Assembly: GCA_937974245.1 (NCBI GenBank)
Contig: CALJKV010000063.1
Location: 54,553-118,552 of the forward strand
DNA length: 64,000 nt
Direction of reading: 5' to 3'
Source: an uncultured Chloroflexota bacterium
GTDB taxonomy: Bacteria; Chloroflexota; Anaerolineae; Aggregatilineales; Phototrophicaceae
The translations under genes and the position numbers were made by a program. A model generated the notes under the pieces. The model worked only from the letters and a program-made list of their open reading frames with translations, did no database searches and was not told where the DNA came from. This document shows, piece by piece, positions 33,893 through 41,159 of the stretch. Numbering within the stretch: position 1 is the first letter of the stretch; every line of letters begins with the position of its first letter.

Positions 33893-34711
33893 ATGGATTT
33901 TAGGCAACTCCTCATTAATAGCATTCCCTTTGAAGAGGCGGATTCTTTCTTCGTACGGGCCAGACAAAGCGTGGATACAATCGTCTCTACGGGTGTAACT
34001 ACGGTAGAAGAGATGCTAAACATTTTAGGGGACACCCGATTTGACACCGAACTCCGTCTCCAGATTGCCGCCTTTACTACCTGGCTCCAGTGTAAGCCTG
34101 CTATCAAGCCACTTATCCACGTTGCCACCTCGGAAGCAGAGGACGTTAGTCTCAGAAGAGCCGCAATGGTCAGCTTAGCCATTTTGGATCGCCGGAAAGC
34201 TTTCCCCGTACTCAAACGTTTATGCATAAACAACCCCAATCCCGCCATTAGAGAGAGTGCAATCGCTGCCTTTACTGTAGCGCCAAGCAAGCGTGCCTTT
34301 AATGCTGTGGTTCAAGTTATCGCTCAGGAAAAGAACCCTGTTGTGAAAGGTCAAGCCATTCGTGTGGTTAGCTCTATACCCCAAAGTGATAAGGAATTAG
34401 CCTTTGAGCTTTTTCTATCTTTATTTGTAGACTCGGAGGAAAACCCAAGCGTACGAGCCTACGCAATGGAGGGGTTGGGCAATCTGCGAGATAAACGGGC
34501 GTTGGATACAGTTATCCAGAATCTCGGCAATGAGTTCACCCAAATTCGTTGTATGAGTGCATTTTCACTTGGGTCATTAGGAGACAAGACTCATATTCCT
34601 TTATTGGAGCTAATGGCAACTGATGAGGCCATTTTTGAGACCTGGGGAACGGTAGCTGAATCCGCAGCGGCAGCTATCGCGGAGATATTACAAAGGTACT
34701 CATGGTCATGA
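33893..34711 (+). CDS. HEAT-repeat protein
   Basis: A 272-residue soluble all-helical protein. Repeats of about 30-35 residues are visible through PAIKPLIHVATSEAEDVSLR, RAAMVSLAILDRRKAFPVLK, PAIRESAIAAFTVAPSKRAF, VRAYAMEGLGNLRDKRALD and IRCMSAFSLGSLGDKTHIP: the PBS-lyase/HEAT pattern of a scaffold for protein binding. Function unknown. A GAGAAAG ribosome site precedes the ATG. G+C and codon use are visibly lower than in the neighbouring GT-C genes, and the gene is framed by 101-bp direct repeats, both signs of later arrival at this locus. Confidence 0.8.
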   Translation: MDFRQLLINSIPFEEADSFFVRARQSVDTIVSTGVTTVEEMLNILGDTRFDTELRLQIAAFTTWLQCKPAIKPLIHVATSEAEDVSLRRAAMVSLAILDRRKAFPVLKRLCINNPNPAIRESAIAAFTVAPSKRAFNAVVQVIAQEKNPVVKGQAIRVVSSIPQSDKELAFELFLSLFVDSEENPSVRAYAMEGLGNLRDKRALDTVIQNLGNEFTQIRCMSAFSLGSLGDKTHIPLLELMATDEAIFETWGTVAESAAAAIAEILQRYSWS

Positions 34712-34813
34712 TTAGAACATAACTCACATAAAAGTGAGCAGGCAATCAGGCAACGCTTCACGGTGAAGCGGGCTTCACCACTCGCAGATAAATCACCTCA
34801 GCAAAACACCACA

Positions 34814-34914
34814 GCAGTATGGGTATCCGGTGGGACGGCCTCCCCGGCTGCGGGTGGGCCGAACATGGCGGTCTACCGGCTGGCGTGGACGGGGTGCGGT
34901 TAGCTACAGGTGTG
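34814..34914 (+). pseudogene. Direct repeat, copy 2: detached 3' end of a GT-C gene
   Basis: Reads in frame as TAVWVSGGTASPAAGGPNMA then VYRLAWTGCG and a stop, versus PAVWASGGIASPAAGGPNMA then IYRLAWTGCG in the intact gene. It has no start or upstream coding part. Either the end of a deleted tandem paralogue or the far side of an insertion that split the original 3' end. Between it and the HEAT gene (34712-34813) there is a small stem at about 34755-34775 and nothing else recognisable. Confidence 0.75.
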
Positions 34915-34967
34915 GCAGACTTTTCCCCCGGTCATTCCCTTGACCAGGAAGCAGCATCCCGCCTCGC

Positions 34968-35260
34968 ACAAATCCTGAACAAATGTTTGAACAAAGATTC
35001 ACCATTCGCCGCCGTTTTTATGGTATTGTGGGGAAGCTGACAAGTATTCAAGGCTACCCATCATGGCGTTGCGTATCCCGCTCCAATTTCCCCACATCCC
35101 ACCCCAAACAACCTCACCCAGGGTATTTTGCTGCAAAATCGGCGGTTTTGCGGCAAAAATCACCAGGAATCATGAACGGCTCACGGGAGGGTTGCGGCAA
35201 TCGCTGCAATTGCAGCGAACATGGATTTTGCGGCAATTTCGTATGAAGTTACGCCGGAAC
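34968..35260 (+). repeat. Dispersed 250-300 bp repeat, copy 1
   Basis: Non-coding-looking stretch related, in opposite orientation, to 56090-56337. Shared blocks are CTGAACAAATGTT near its start, TCACCATT 20 bp on, and the strongest, CTCACGGGAGG-TTGCGGCAATCGC-GCA-TTGCAGC, at about 35177-35216. Between the blocks similarity is weak and lengths differ. Neither copy has a convincing open frame. It fills most of the gene-free interval 34915-35289. Confidence 0.6.
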
Positions 35261-35289
35261 ACCCCTGCCAGCCCTGCCCTCGATTGCCG

Positions 35290-35658
35290 CTAAACAGCAC
35301 TTCGAGCGGCACGCCGCCCATAGATTTGCGAGATACCCATGCTCAGGCATACCCCAGCAATCGGGACGATAACCAGCCACCAGCCCAGCGGCATCGGCCA
35401 TGCCAGCGGAATCAACCAGGGGACAGTTGCCAGCGCGCCACTGATGACCTGCCCCAGACCCCACCAGGCCGCCGGTTCCGCCGCAAGTGTGAAGGATTGT
35501 TCGGGAAAAGTGACTTCTCTCCATGAAGCCTGAATCGTGTTGTAAGTGGTCGTCACCCGCCCGCGAAGAACCGCTTTCAGCCCGCGCACGATGAGGATCA
35601 GGCCGTATATCCCGATAACGATATAGGCTGCGCCCACACAGTAAATCAGTGAAAACAT
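35290..35658 (-). CDS. Small membrane protein of unknown function
   Basis: 122 residues with three hydrophobic segments: FSLIYCVGAAYIVIGIYGLI at the N-terminus, LGQVISGALATVPWLIPLAW near the middle and GWWLVIVPIAGVCLSMGISQ near the C-terminus. The first helix is followed by a basic stretch (RGLKAVLRGR), suggesting an outside-in start. No family recognised. The ATG is preceded by GAGGAGCGG, a fair ribosome site. It stands alone on the minus strand, divergent from the secreted protein gene at 35871. Confidence 0.65.
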   Translation of the reverse strand: MFSLIYCVGAAYIVIGIYGLILIVRGLKAVLRGRVTTTYNTIQASWREVTFPEQSFTLAAEPAAWWGLGQVISGALATVPWLIPLAWPMPLGWWLVIVPIAGVCLSMGISQIYGRRAARSAV

Positions 35659-35870
35659 AGCCGCTCCTCTGCTTCATAGTGACACCCTGCATTATAGCCT
35701 GTGTTTCCCTCCTGTAACCAGAACTTGCCGCCCTGTAATGCCCCTGTAACCGGGAGACAACCTCGCTCCGCCATACTCTCAATCATGAAACACACGCCCG
35801 CCGGATCGTACCCATAACGGTCAGCGGGTGACTTTCCAGATCATGACGATGGTATCAGGAGGCAATAACA

Positions 35871-36314
35871 ATGCGTAAGGTAAAATGGTTGGTTCTGGTA
35901 ATCGCGGTGCTGGCAGTCGGTGTCGTGGCGGTGAACGCCCAGGATACGCACCAGGTAGTAGATGATCAGCTTTATATCAAGGATGGCCGGGTGAACAGTT
36001 GGGATGTCGCCGCGCCGGTAGCCGTCTACTGCCGCTTCGATCATCCCTATGCTGACGATGTGGACATGAGCGTCCTCACCTCGATTGAACTGCTCGGCAT
36101 CAACTACGCCGGGAATGGCGAACTCGTCCTGAGTGTGGACGCCGCGCAGATTGATGCGGTAGGCGAATCCCCGGCGGAAGACACCCTCATCGCGGCGGCG
36201 GGCGGCTTCAGCCTCTACCGGGTGGCAACCGGCAGCCTGTATGTGGTCGGCCCGGCGGATGGCAGCGGCAACCCCTATCTCTTCGTCTGGGATCGTGGCA
36301 CTGAAGGCTGCTGA
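35871..36314 (+). CDS. Secreted protein of unknown function
   Basis: 147 residues starting MRKVKWLVLVIAVLAVGVVA, a clean signal peptide with cleavage after VNAQ. The mature part has YIKDGRVNSWDVAAPVAVYC and ends GNPYLFVWDRGTEGC; two Cys (one at the very C-terminus) could form a disulfide. No family recognised. An AGGAGG ribosome site lies 8 bp before the ATG, and a strong intrinsic terminator follows, so it is a single-gene unit. Confidence 0.75.
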   Translation: MRKVKWLVLVIAVLAVGVVAVNAQDTHQVVDDQLYIKDGRVNSWDVAAPVAVYCRFDHPYADDVDMSVLTSIELLGINYAGNGELVLSVDAAQIDAVGESPAEDTLIAAAGGFSLYRVATGSLYVVGPADGSGNPYLFVWDRGTEGC

Positions 36315-36368
36315 TCCACGTACAGCATAATCCCCAGCAGAGGGCATTCCCCCCAACCCTCCTCTGTA

Positions 36369-36408
36369 CCGGGACGCATCAGCTCAGGATGCGCCCCGGC
36401 TTTTCGTT
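36369..36408 (+). terminator. Intrinsic terminator
   Basis: Stem CCGGGACGCATC / GATGCGCCCCGG (one mismatch) with loop AGCTCAG, followed by CTTTTCGTTT. Ends the secreted protein transcript; on the other strand it sits just after maf and may serve both. Confidence 0.85.
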
Positions 36409-36433
36409 TGTCTCACTTTAACCTACGAGGATG

Positions 36434-37054
36434 TTACTTCACGCCCGGCCATCCAACCGCCGCCAGCATCTCGCGCAATGTCTCCACCGGCAGGCCGACC
36501 ACGTTGGTATAACTCCCCTCAATCTCGGCAACCGGCGCGAAGGTTTCATGCTGAATAGCATAGCTGCCCGCCTTGTCGAAAGGGTCGCCAGTGGCGATAT
36601 AGGCGTCTATTTCGGCATCGCTGTAGTCGCGCATGGTGACAGCCGTACACGTCACGCGGGTGATACCCTCGCCCCCCGCCGTGCCATCCCCCACCTGGAG
36701 CAGGGTGAGCGCCGTGCAGACCTGGTGTACCCGCCCGCGTAGTCGCTGTAACATCTGGCGAGCATCAGCGGCATCCAGCGGCTTCCCCAGGATGTCACCC
36801 CTTTCGTCAATTCCCAGCGTATCAGCGCCCAGGATAACCACCGTATCAGCGGCCAGCACCGCGCCCGGCGTCGTCAGGGTCATGGCGACAGCGCCTGCTT
36901 TCTCCCGGCTCAGGCGGCGTACATAGTCCAGGGGGACTTCGTCGTCGCGCTGTGTCTCATCAATTTCCGGTTTGATAATGGTGAAAGGGATTCCCAAACC
37001 GGCCAGCAGTTCGCGGCGGCGGGGTGAACTGGATGCTAAAATAAATACTGTCAT
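36434..37054 (-). CDS. maf: Maf family nucleotide pyrophosphatase
   Basis: House-cleaning enzyme that hydrolyses non-canonical or modified nucleoside triphosphates to monophosphates; implicated in septum control in Bacillus. 206 residues with the N-terminal signature LASSSPRRRELLAGLG, the PEIDET block, VLAADTVV and ILGKPLDAADA, and the C-terminal GSYTNVVGLPVE typical of the family. Whether it is of the dTTP/UTP or the m7GTP type is not settled here. Length is slightly above the usual 190-200. Monocistronic, convergent with the secreted protein gene. Confidence 0.93.
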   Translation of the reverse strand: MTVFILASSSPRRRELLAGLGIPFTIIKPEIDETQRDDEVPLDYVRRLSREKAGAVAMTLTTPGAVLAADTVVILGADTLGIDERGDILGKPLDAADARQMLQRLRGRVHQVCTALTLLQVGDGTAGGEGITRVTCTAVTMRDYSDAEIDAYIATGDPFDKAGSYAIQHETFAPVAEIEGSYTNVVGLPVETLREMLAAVGWPGVK

Positions 37055-37225
37055 ATTGCTCCCCCCAGAGATTGGGGATAGTGAACAGGGCGGCTCTGTG
37101 GTAGAATTTATGTTCTAAGCAGCCCAACAAACCGGATTGAAACTCCACAAACCAGCATCAACCGGGTTGTGTGTTATAAATAAGACTATAATGAGCAGCA
37201 GACGGGATTTCAAGGAGTTGACATC

Positions 37226-37630
37226 ATGAGTTCATGGCATCAGACCATCGTGATTGGGAATTTAGGGCGCGACCCTGAACTGCGTTACACGCAGAGCGGT
37301 GTTGCGGTATGTGGCTTCAGCGTCGCGGTGTCAGAATCGTGGACCGACAGCCAGACCAATGAACGGCGCGAGAAAACCACCTGGTACAGCGTCTCAGCCT
37401 GGGGCAAACTCGGTGAGATTTGCCAGCAGTACCTGGCGAAAGGCCGGTCGGTGATGATTATCGGGACGGTGGAAGCGCGGGCGTACACGAATAACGCCGG
37501 AGAGCCAGCGGCCTCGCTGGATCTGCGGGCGCGTGAAGTCAAGTTCCTGGGCAGCCGCGAAGGACAGGGGCAGTCGAATTACAACGAATTCGCCCCGCCG
37601 CCGGATAACATGGGCGACATTCCGTTCTAG
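37226..37630 (+). CDS. ssb: Single-stranded DNA-binding protein
   Basis: OB-fold ssDNA-binding protein acting in replication and repair. 134 residues: QTIVIGNLGRDPELRYTQSG, VCGFSVAVSESW, TTWYSVSAWGKLGEICQQYL and KGRSVMIIGTVEAR mark the SSB fold; the acidic tip ends DNMGDIPF, the conserved partner-docking tail. AAGGAG ribosome site 8 bp before the ATG; a TATAAT element at 37187-37192 may be its -10. Shorter than enterobacterial SSB because the Gly/Gln linker is brief. Confidence 0.95.
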   Translation: MSSWHQTIVIGNLGRDPELRYTQSGVAVCGFSVAVSESWTDSQTNERREKTTWYSVSAWGKLGEICQQYLAKGRSVMIIGTVEARAYTNNAGEPAASLDLRAREVKFLGSREGQGQSNYNEFAPPPDNMGDIPF

Positions 37631-37650
37631 CGCCTCTACAAAATGAGCAT

Positions 37651-37711
37651 GGCAACCGGGTATAAGGGAGTGCCAATGTGCGCTCCCACCCGGTGACACA
37701 ACGTGGTTGCC
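37651..37711 (+). terminator. Long hairpin after ssb
   Basis: Nested inverted repeats GGCAACCGGGT..GGGAG and CTCCC-ACCCGGT..GGTTGCC around a 13-nt loop. No T-run follows, so termination is possible but not assured; the next gene starts 44 bp later on the same strand. Confidence 0.5.
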
Positions 37712-37754
37712 CCTACCGCCGTTTTATTAGGTCACCCAACAGGTAGTTTGCCCT

Positions 37755-39059
37755 ATGGCCGCCGAAACCCCGCAAAACCCCTATGTCCCCCCTGAATTGG
37801 ACTCACCTGTGCTGGCACCCTTCGCCGGGCGGCAATCCGCTTTCGTGGCCCTGCACCAGCGATTGACGACGCCTTCCAAACCGGGGGCGCTGCTGTTTCT
37901 AGGGGGGCGGTACAGCGGTAAAACCACGCTGCTGCGCCGCTTTTCCGATTTTTTTGATGAGACCTATATCCCTGCCTATCTCTCGCTGCGCGAAATGCCT
38001 CTGGTGCGGGATGCCGCGTGGGTACTGGCGCTAACGGGGGCGCTGGAGCGCGGGCTGAGCGAAAACGAATACACCTTAAGCCGCCTGCCGGAAACCCCCG
38101 ACACCGATAACAAACTGCGTCAATGGCTGCGCGATACCTACTTGCCAGAGTTATTCGGTATGGTACGGCAACACCGGGTAGTGCTGCTGCTGGATGATGT
38201 TGATTGCCTGCTTGACGCGATGGCGGCGGGCAAACTGCCCAAGGATAGCGTCGCCTACCTGTATAGCCTGCTGGAAAACCAGCCCAACCTGGGTATGGCG
38301 CTCACGCTCGACAGTCGCCGGGAGCGCGATCTTGACCGCCTGAGTCCCCTGGTGCGCGGCGAGAACATCTTCCGACTGGGTTCACTCTCCCCCGATGAAT
38401 CCGCCTGGCTGCTTCAAACTCCGGCAGCGCCACATTACACAATCAGCGGCGAAAGCGCAGCTGCTATCCACAAAGCCACCGGCGGGCAGCCATACCTGCT
38501 CCAACGCTATGGTTTCCACCTGTTCCAGCGATGGGCAACACAGCCAGGCCAACAACCCGTGACTCCGACGGTGGTGAAAGCCAGTATCCCGCGTGTGTAT
38601 GCCACCAGCGCAGGCGATTTCCAGCGGGAATGGGATCTGCTCAACGCCAACGAACGGCTGGTACTGACTGCCGTCAGCCGACTGTTATATACCGACCCCC
38701 TGCGGGCGATCCAACCGGCGGAAATTGAGGCCTGGCTGGTGGAGACAGACTACCCGCTGGATGCGACAGCGATTAAAGCAGCGGTGCGTGGGCTGGAATA
38801 CCGCGATCACATCACGCTGTCGTCCGACGGACTAACGGTGAATACAGGCTTGTGGCAGATGTGGCTGCTGGAGAATGCCCGCCTGCCTGCCCCCCGTGGT
38901 ATGCAAGACAGTGCCAGGGTTCCGGTTAAGCTGCTCCTGGCGGTGGTAGCTGGTGTGCTGCTGGTGTTGTTACTGGTTATGGCATTGGTAAGCAGCACGC
39001 CGGAGTCCGCGCCGGATACACCTGCTGCGCCTACTGTGACCCTGGCGACAGGGGAATAG
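37755..39059 (+). CDS. P-loop ATPase with C-terminal membrane anchor
   Basis: 434-residue AAA/STAND-like ATPase. Residues 25-60 give the entry FAGRQSAFVALHQRL and Walker A GGRYSGKTT (50-58); Walker B VVLLLDDVD at 142-150; a sensor-like NLGMALTLDSRRERD; ATGGQPYLLQRYGFHLFQ is the helical-lid block of the archaeal-ATPase/AAA_16 type. A winged-helix-like part (NERLVLTAVSRLL ... AAVRGLEYRDHI) precedes one membrane helix at about 395-418 and a short Thr/Pro-rich tail. Probably a membrane-tethered signalling or regulatory ATPase; role unknown. Follows ssb by 124 bp. Confidence 0.8.
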   Translation: MAAETPQNPYVPPELDSPVLAPFAGRQSAFVALHQRLTTPSKPGALLFLGGRYSGKTTLLRRFSDFFDETYIPAYLSLREMPLVRDAAWVLALTGALERGLSENEYTLSRLPETPDTDNKLRQWLRDTYLPELFGMVRQHRVVLLLDDVDCLLDAMAAGKLPKDSVAYLYSLLENQPNLGMALTLDSRRERDLDRLSPLVRGENIFRLGSLSPDESAWLLQTPAAPHYTISGESAAAIHKATGGQPYLLQRYGFHLFQRWATQPGQQPVTPTVVKASIPRVYATSAGDFQREWDLLNANERLVLTAVSRLLYTDPLRAIQPAEIEAWLVETDYPLDATAIKAAVRGLEYRDHITLSSDGLTVNTGLWQMWLLENARLPAPRGMQDSARVPVKLLLAVVAGVLLVLLLVMALVSSTPESAPDTPAAPTVTLATGE

Positions 39060-39155
39060 ATACGGTGCTGTGTCACAGTGTGGAGCGACTGAAGCGTTGC
39101 CCTATAGACGGTTGTGGGGATACCGTCATTCCAACCCGATATGAGCGGCCAGGGA

Positions 39156-39401
39156 CTACTCGGAATTTGGCAGTTCCCCTGGTTCGGCGGGGCGCTCGCG
39201 TTTGAGCAGGACATACCCGGCAAACTGTCCCTCTTCGGTGCAGTTTTGCTCAGATTCCACCAACTGCCAGCCTTCATTGAGCATCTCGTCAATAGAAGCT
39301 GCTAATTCCCTGGGGAGGTTCAGGTGTTTCCCCCAGATATAGGGGATCAGTTTGGTTTCCTGGATGGTTTTAGGTACATTATCTAACATGGCATTTAGCA
39401 T
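39156..39401 (-). CDS. Small conserved-looking hypothetical protein
   Basis: 81 residues, soluble, acidic: PKTIQETKLIPYIWGKHLNL, then PRELAASIDEMLNEGWQLVE and FAGYVLLKRERPAE. The EMLNEGWQLV..YVLLKRE pattern resembles small bacterial DUF4177-like proteins, but I do not claim the family. First ATG at 39401, second at 39389. It stands alone, convergent with the ATPase gene. Confidence 0.6.
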   Translation of the reverse strand: MLNAMLDNVPKTIQETKLIPYIWGKHLNLPRELAASIDEMLNEGWQLVESEQNCTEEGQFAGYVLLKRERPAEPGELPNSE

Positions 39402-39533
39402 TAATTATGAAAAGGTTGCCCTATTGTAACCCACGTCACAATGCCACCAAACACCCAAAAATGGGGGGTATAACGCGGTTACCACGCAGACAGACAGCAG
39501 GTTGAAACCCACTGCCTGGTATATCCGGCAGAT

Positions 39534-40562
39534 TTACACCGTTCCTTCAACTTCTACCGGGGATTCAGCCGGTTGCTTTGTGCCGCCGCTGAGGACATCC
39601 CCCAGCGATACACCCATGACGAGGAGCGCGATTGTCCCCCACACCGCATACCCCAGCACGGTGATGCCATGCGCGATGAAACCGAGCGACAGGGCAATTG
39701 CGTCATCCATACCGAGCGCCTTGCCCGCAATCAGCACCGCCCCCTCAAACGGGCCGAATGAGGCGACGCTCACCGGAATGGCGATGCTGAAAGAGGCCAT
39801 CGTCACGGCGATAACCGCCATCAGGAACAGGTCGGTGCCAGGGACGACATTCGGTACATCCAGCGCCAATTCCAGTGCAAAAAAGGTGAACAGCGAGACG
39901 CTCCAGGAAATCAGCGTCCAGATGATAGCATGAGCGGCGCGTTTCCAGTTAGTCAGCGGTTTCAGGCCATCCAGCACGTTATCCAGCAGGCGTTCGAGCG
40001 GCAACCGTTTGAGAAAGGGCAGAATACGCTCAACCAGGTTCAGACTCCAGTGGGCCAGGTTGGGAAAACGGGCGAATACGATGAGAATGACGAACGCGCC
40101 CACCGCCGCCACACCGAAGAGCGCCGCTGTTACAGTAATTTCCGGCGGGGCATCCGGCACACGGGTGAGCGCCAGCGCCAGCCACACCACCACCAGCACC
40201 GTATCCAGCAGGCGTTCAACGACGATACTGGTCGCAGCAGTCAGTACCGGGATATTCTCACGGGTTGCCAGCAAACTGCGAGCGACTTCCCCGGCTCGCA
40301 GTGGAAGCTGGTTGAGCAGGAAGGTGATATTGAGAATGTGGAAGGAGCGCATGGTCGAGATTTTACCGTCTACCAGCCCGCGCCAACGGATCGCCCGCAA
40401 ATACAGCCCGGCAGTCACCGAAAGAAACGCAACACCTGTCCACAGCAGGTTCGCGTGCTGGATATTGTTCCAGATTTCTTGAAGGGGTACATCCTTTAGC
40501 GCCAGCCACAGAAACAGCGCACTGACCAATACACTCGCACCCAGAATCAGGTATCGTCGCAT
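39534..40562 (-). CDS. Lysylphosphatidylglycerol synthase-TM / flippase-like membrane protein
   Basis: 342-residue integral membrane protein of the UPF0104/AglD (LPG_synthase_TM, PF03706) family, about eight helices. Diagnostic blocks: GLYLRAIRWRGLVDGK, NITFLLNQLPLRAGEVARSL, VVERLLDTVLVVVWLALAL and a C-terminal SFGPFEGAVLIAGKALGM. The family includes the flippase part of MprF and archaeal AglD; the usual role is transport or modification of polar lipids or lipid-linked glycans. Preceded by two copies of its ribosome site. dtd lies upstream by 119 bp with a small hairpin between. Confidence 0.85.
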   Translation of the reverse strand: MRRYLILGASVLVSALFLWLALKDVPLQEIWNNIQHANLLWTGVAFLSVTAGLYLRAIRWRGLVDGKISTMRSFHILNITFLLNQLPLRAGEVARSLLATRENIPVLTAATSIVVERLLDTVLVVVWLALALTRVPDAPPEITVTAALFGVAAVGAFVILIVFARFPNLAHWSLNLVERILPFLKRLPLERLLDNVLDGLKPLTNWKRAAHAIIWTLISWSVSLFTFFALELALDVPNVVPGTDLFLMAVIAVTMASFSIAIPVSVASFGPFEGAVLIAGKALGMDDAIALSLGFIAHGITVLGYAVWGTIALLVMGVSLGDVLSGGTKQPAESPVEVEGTV

Positions 40563-40583
40563 AGCTCACCTTTAGCTCACCTT
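40563..40583 (-). promoter_or_regulatory. Duplicated ribosome binding site
   Basis: On the minus strand AAGGTGAGCT is directly repeated (one A between the copies), the second copy ending at the ATG of the flippase-like gene. The proximal copy alone is correctly spaced. Confidence 0.5.
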
Positions 40584-40602
40584 ATGGGCATTCATGACAT
40601 AA

Positions 40603-40625
40603 CACCCGGCATATCACACCGGGTG
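40603..40625 (-). other. Hairpin between dtd and the flippase-like gene
   Basis: Perfect 7-bp arms CACCCGG and CCGGGTG, 9-nt loop; no T-run. Possible mRNA processing or weak termination element. Confidence 0.4.
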
Positions 40626-40681
40626 CATGTATCTTACTTATAGCGTCCCCGGCTAACAATGCCCTAAATACACGGGCAGGG

Positions 40682-41131
40682 TTACAGGGCATCACTATCG
40701 AGGATAATCGTCACCGGGCCATCATTGTGAATTTCGACCTGCATCATCGCACCAAACACCCCGTTTTCCACCTGCTGGATGCCTTCAGCCCGCAGTCTTT
40801 CGGCGTAATAGGTGACGAGCGGCGCGGCAGTCTCCGGGCGGGCGGCATCAATAAAAGCTGGGCGGCGGCCTTTGCGGGCGTCAGCATACAGGGTGAACTG
40901 CGACACGACCAGCACTCCGCCTGCTACATCCAGCGCCGAAAGATTCATCTTGCCTTCCGCATCCTCGAATACCCGCAGGTGGGCAGTTTTCCTTGCCAGC
41001 AGTTCGGCCTGTGCCGGAGTATCGTTGTGCGTCACGCCGACCAGCGCCACATAGCCCCGGCCAACCGCGCCGACGACTTGCCCATCTACCGTGACGCTGC
41101 CGCGCTCAACCCGTTGTAACACTACCCGCAT
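40682..41131 (-). CDS. dtd: D-aminoacyl-tRNA deacylase
   Basis: Chiral proofreading enzyme that removes D-amino acids (and glycine from tRNA-Ala) from tRNA. 149 residues, the family length. N-terminus MRVVLQRVERGSVTVDG, catalytic cross-subunit motif VVSQFTLYAD, and the Gly-cisPro-type motif region in IHNDGPVTIILDS. All key blocks are intact. It lies 28 bp downstream of the secreted peptidase gene, an association with no obvious functional meaning. Confidence 0.95.
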   Translation of the reverse strand: MRVVLQRVERGSVTVDGQVVGAVGRGYVALVGVTHNDTPAQAELLARKTAHLRVFEDAEGKMNLSALDVAGGVLVVSQFTLYADARKGRRPAFIDAARPETAAPLVTYYAERLRAEGIQQVENGVFGAMMQVEIHNDGPVTIILDSDAL

Positions 41132-41159
41132 AATAGGGTTCTCCCTTCCCGGAATCGGT

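Noticed and set aside
35249..35782. 177-codon open frame on the minus strand overlapping the 122-residue membrane protein
   Set aside because: Its residue composition is typical of an out-of-frame translation; the overlapping frame has three clean membrane helices.
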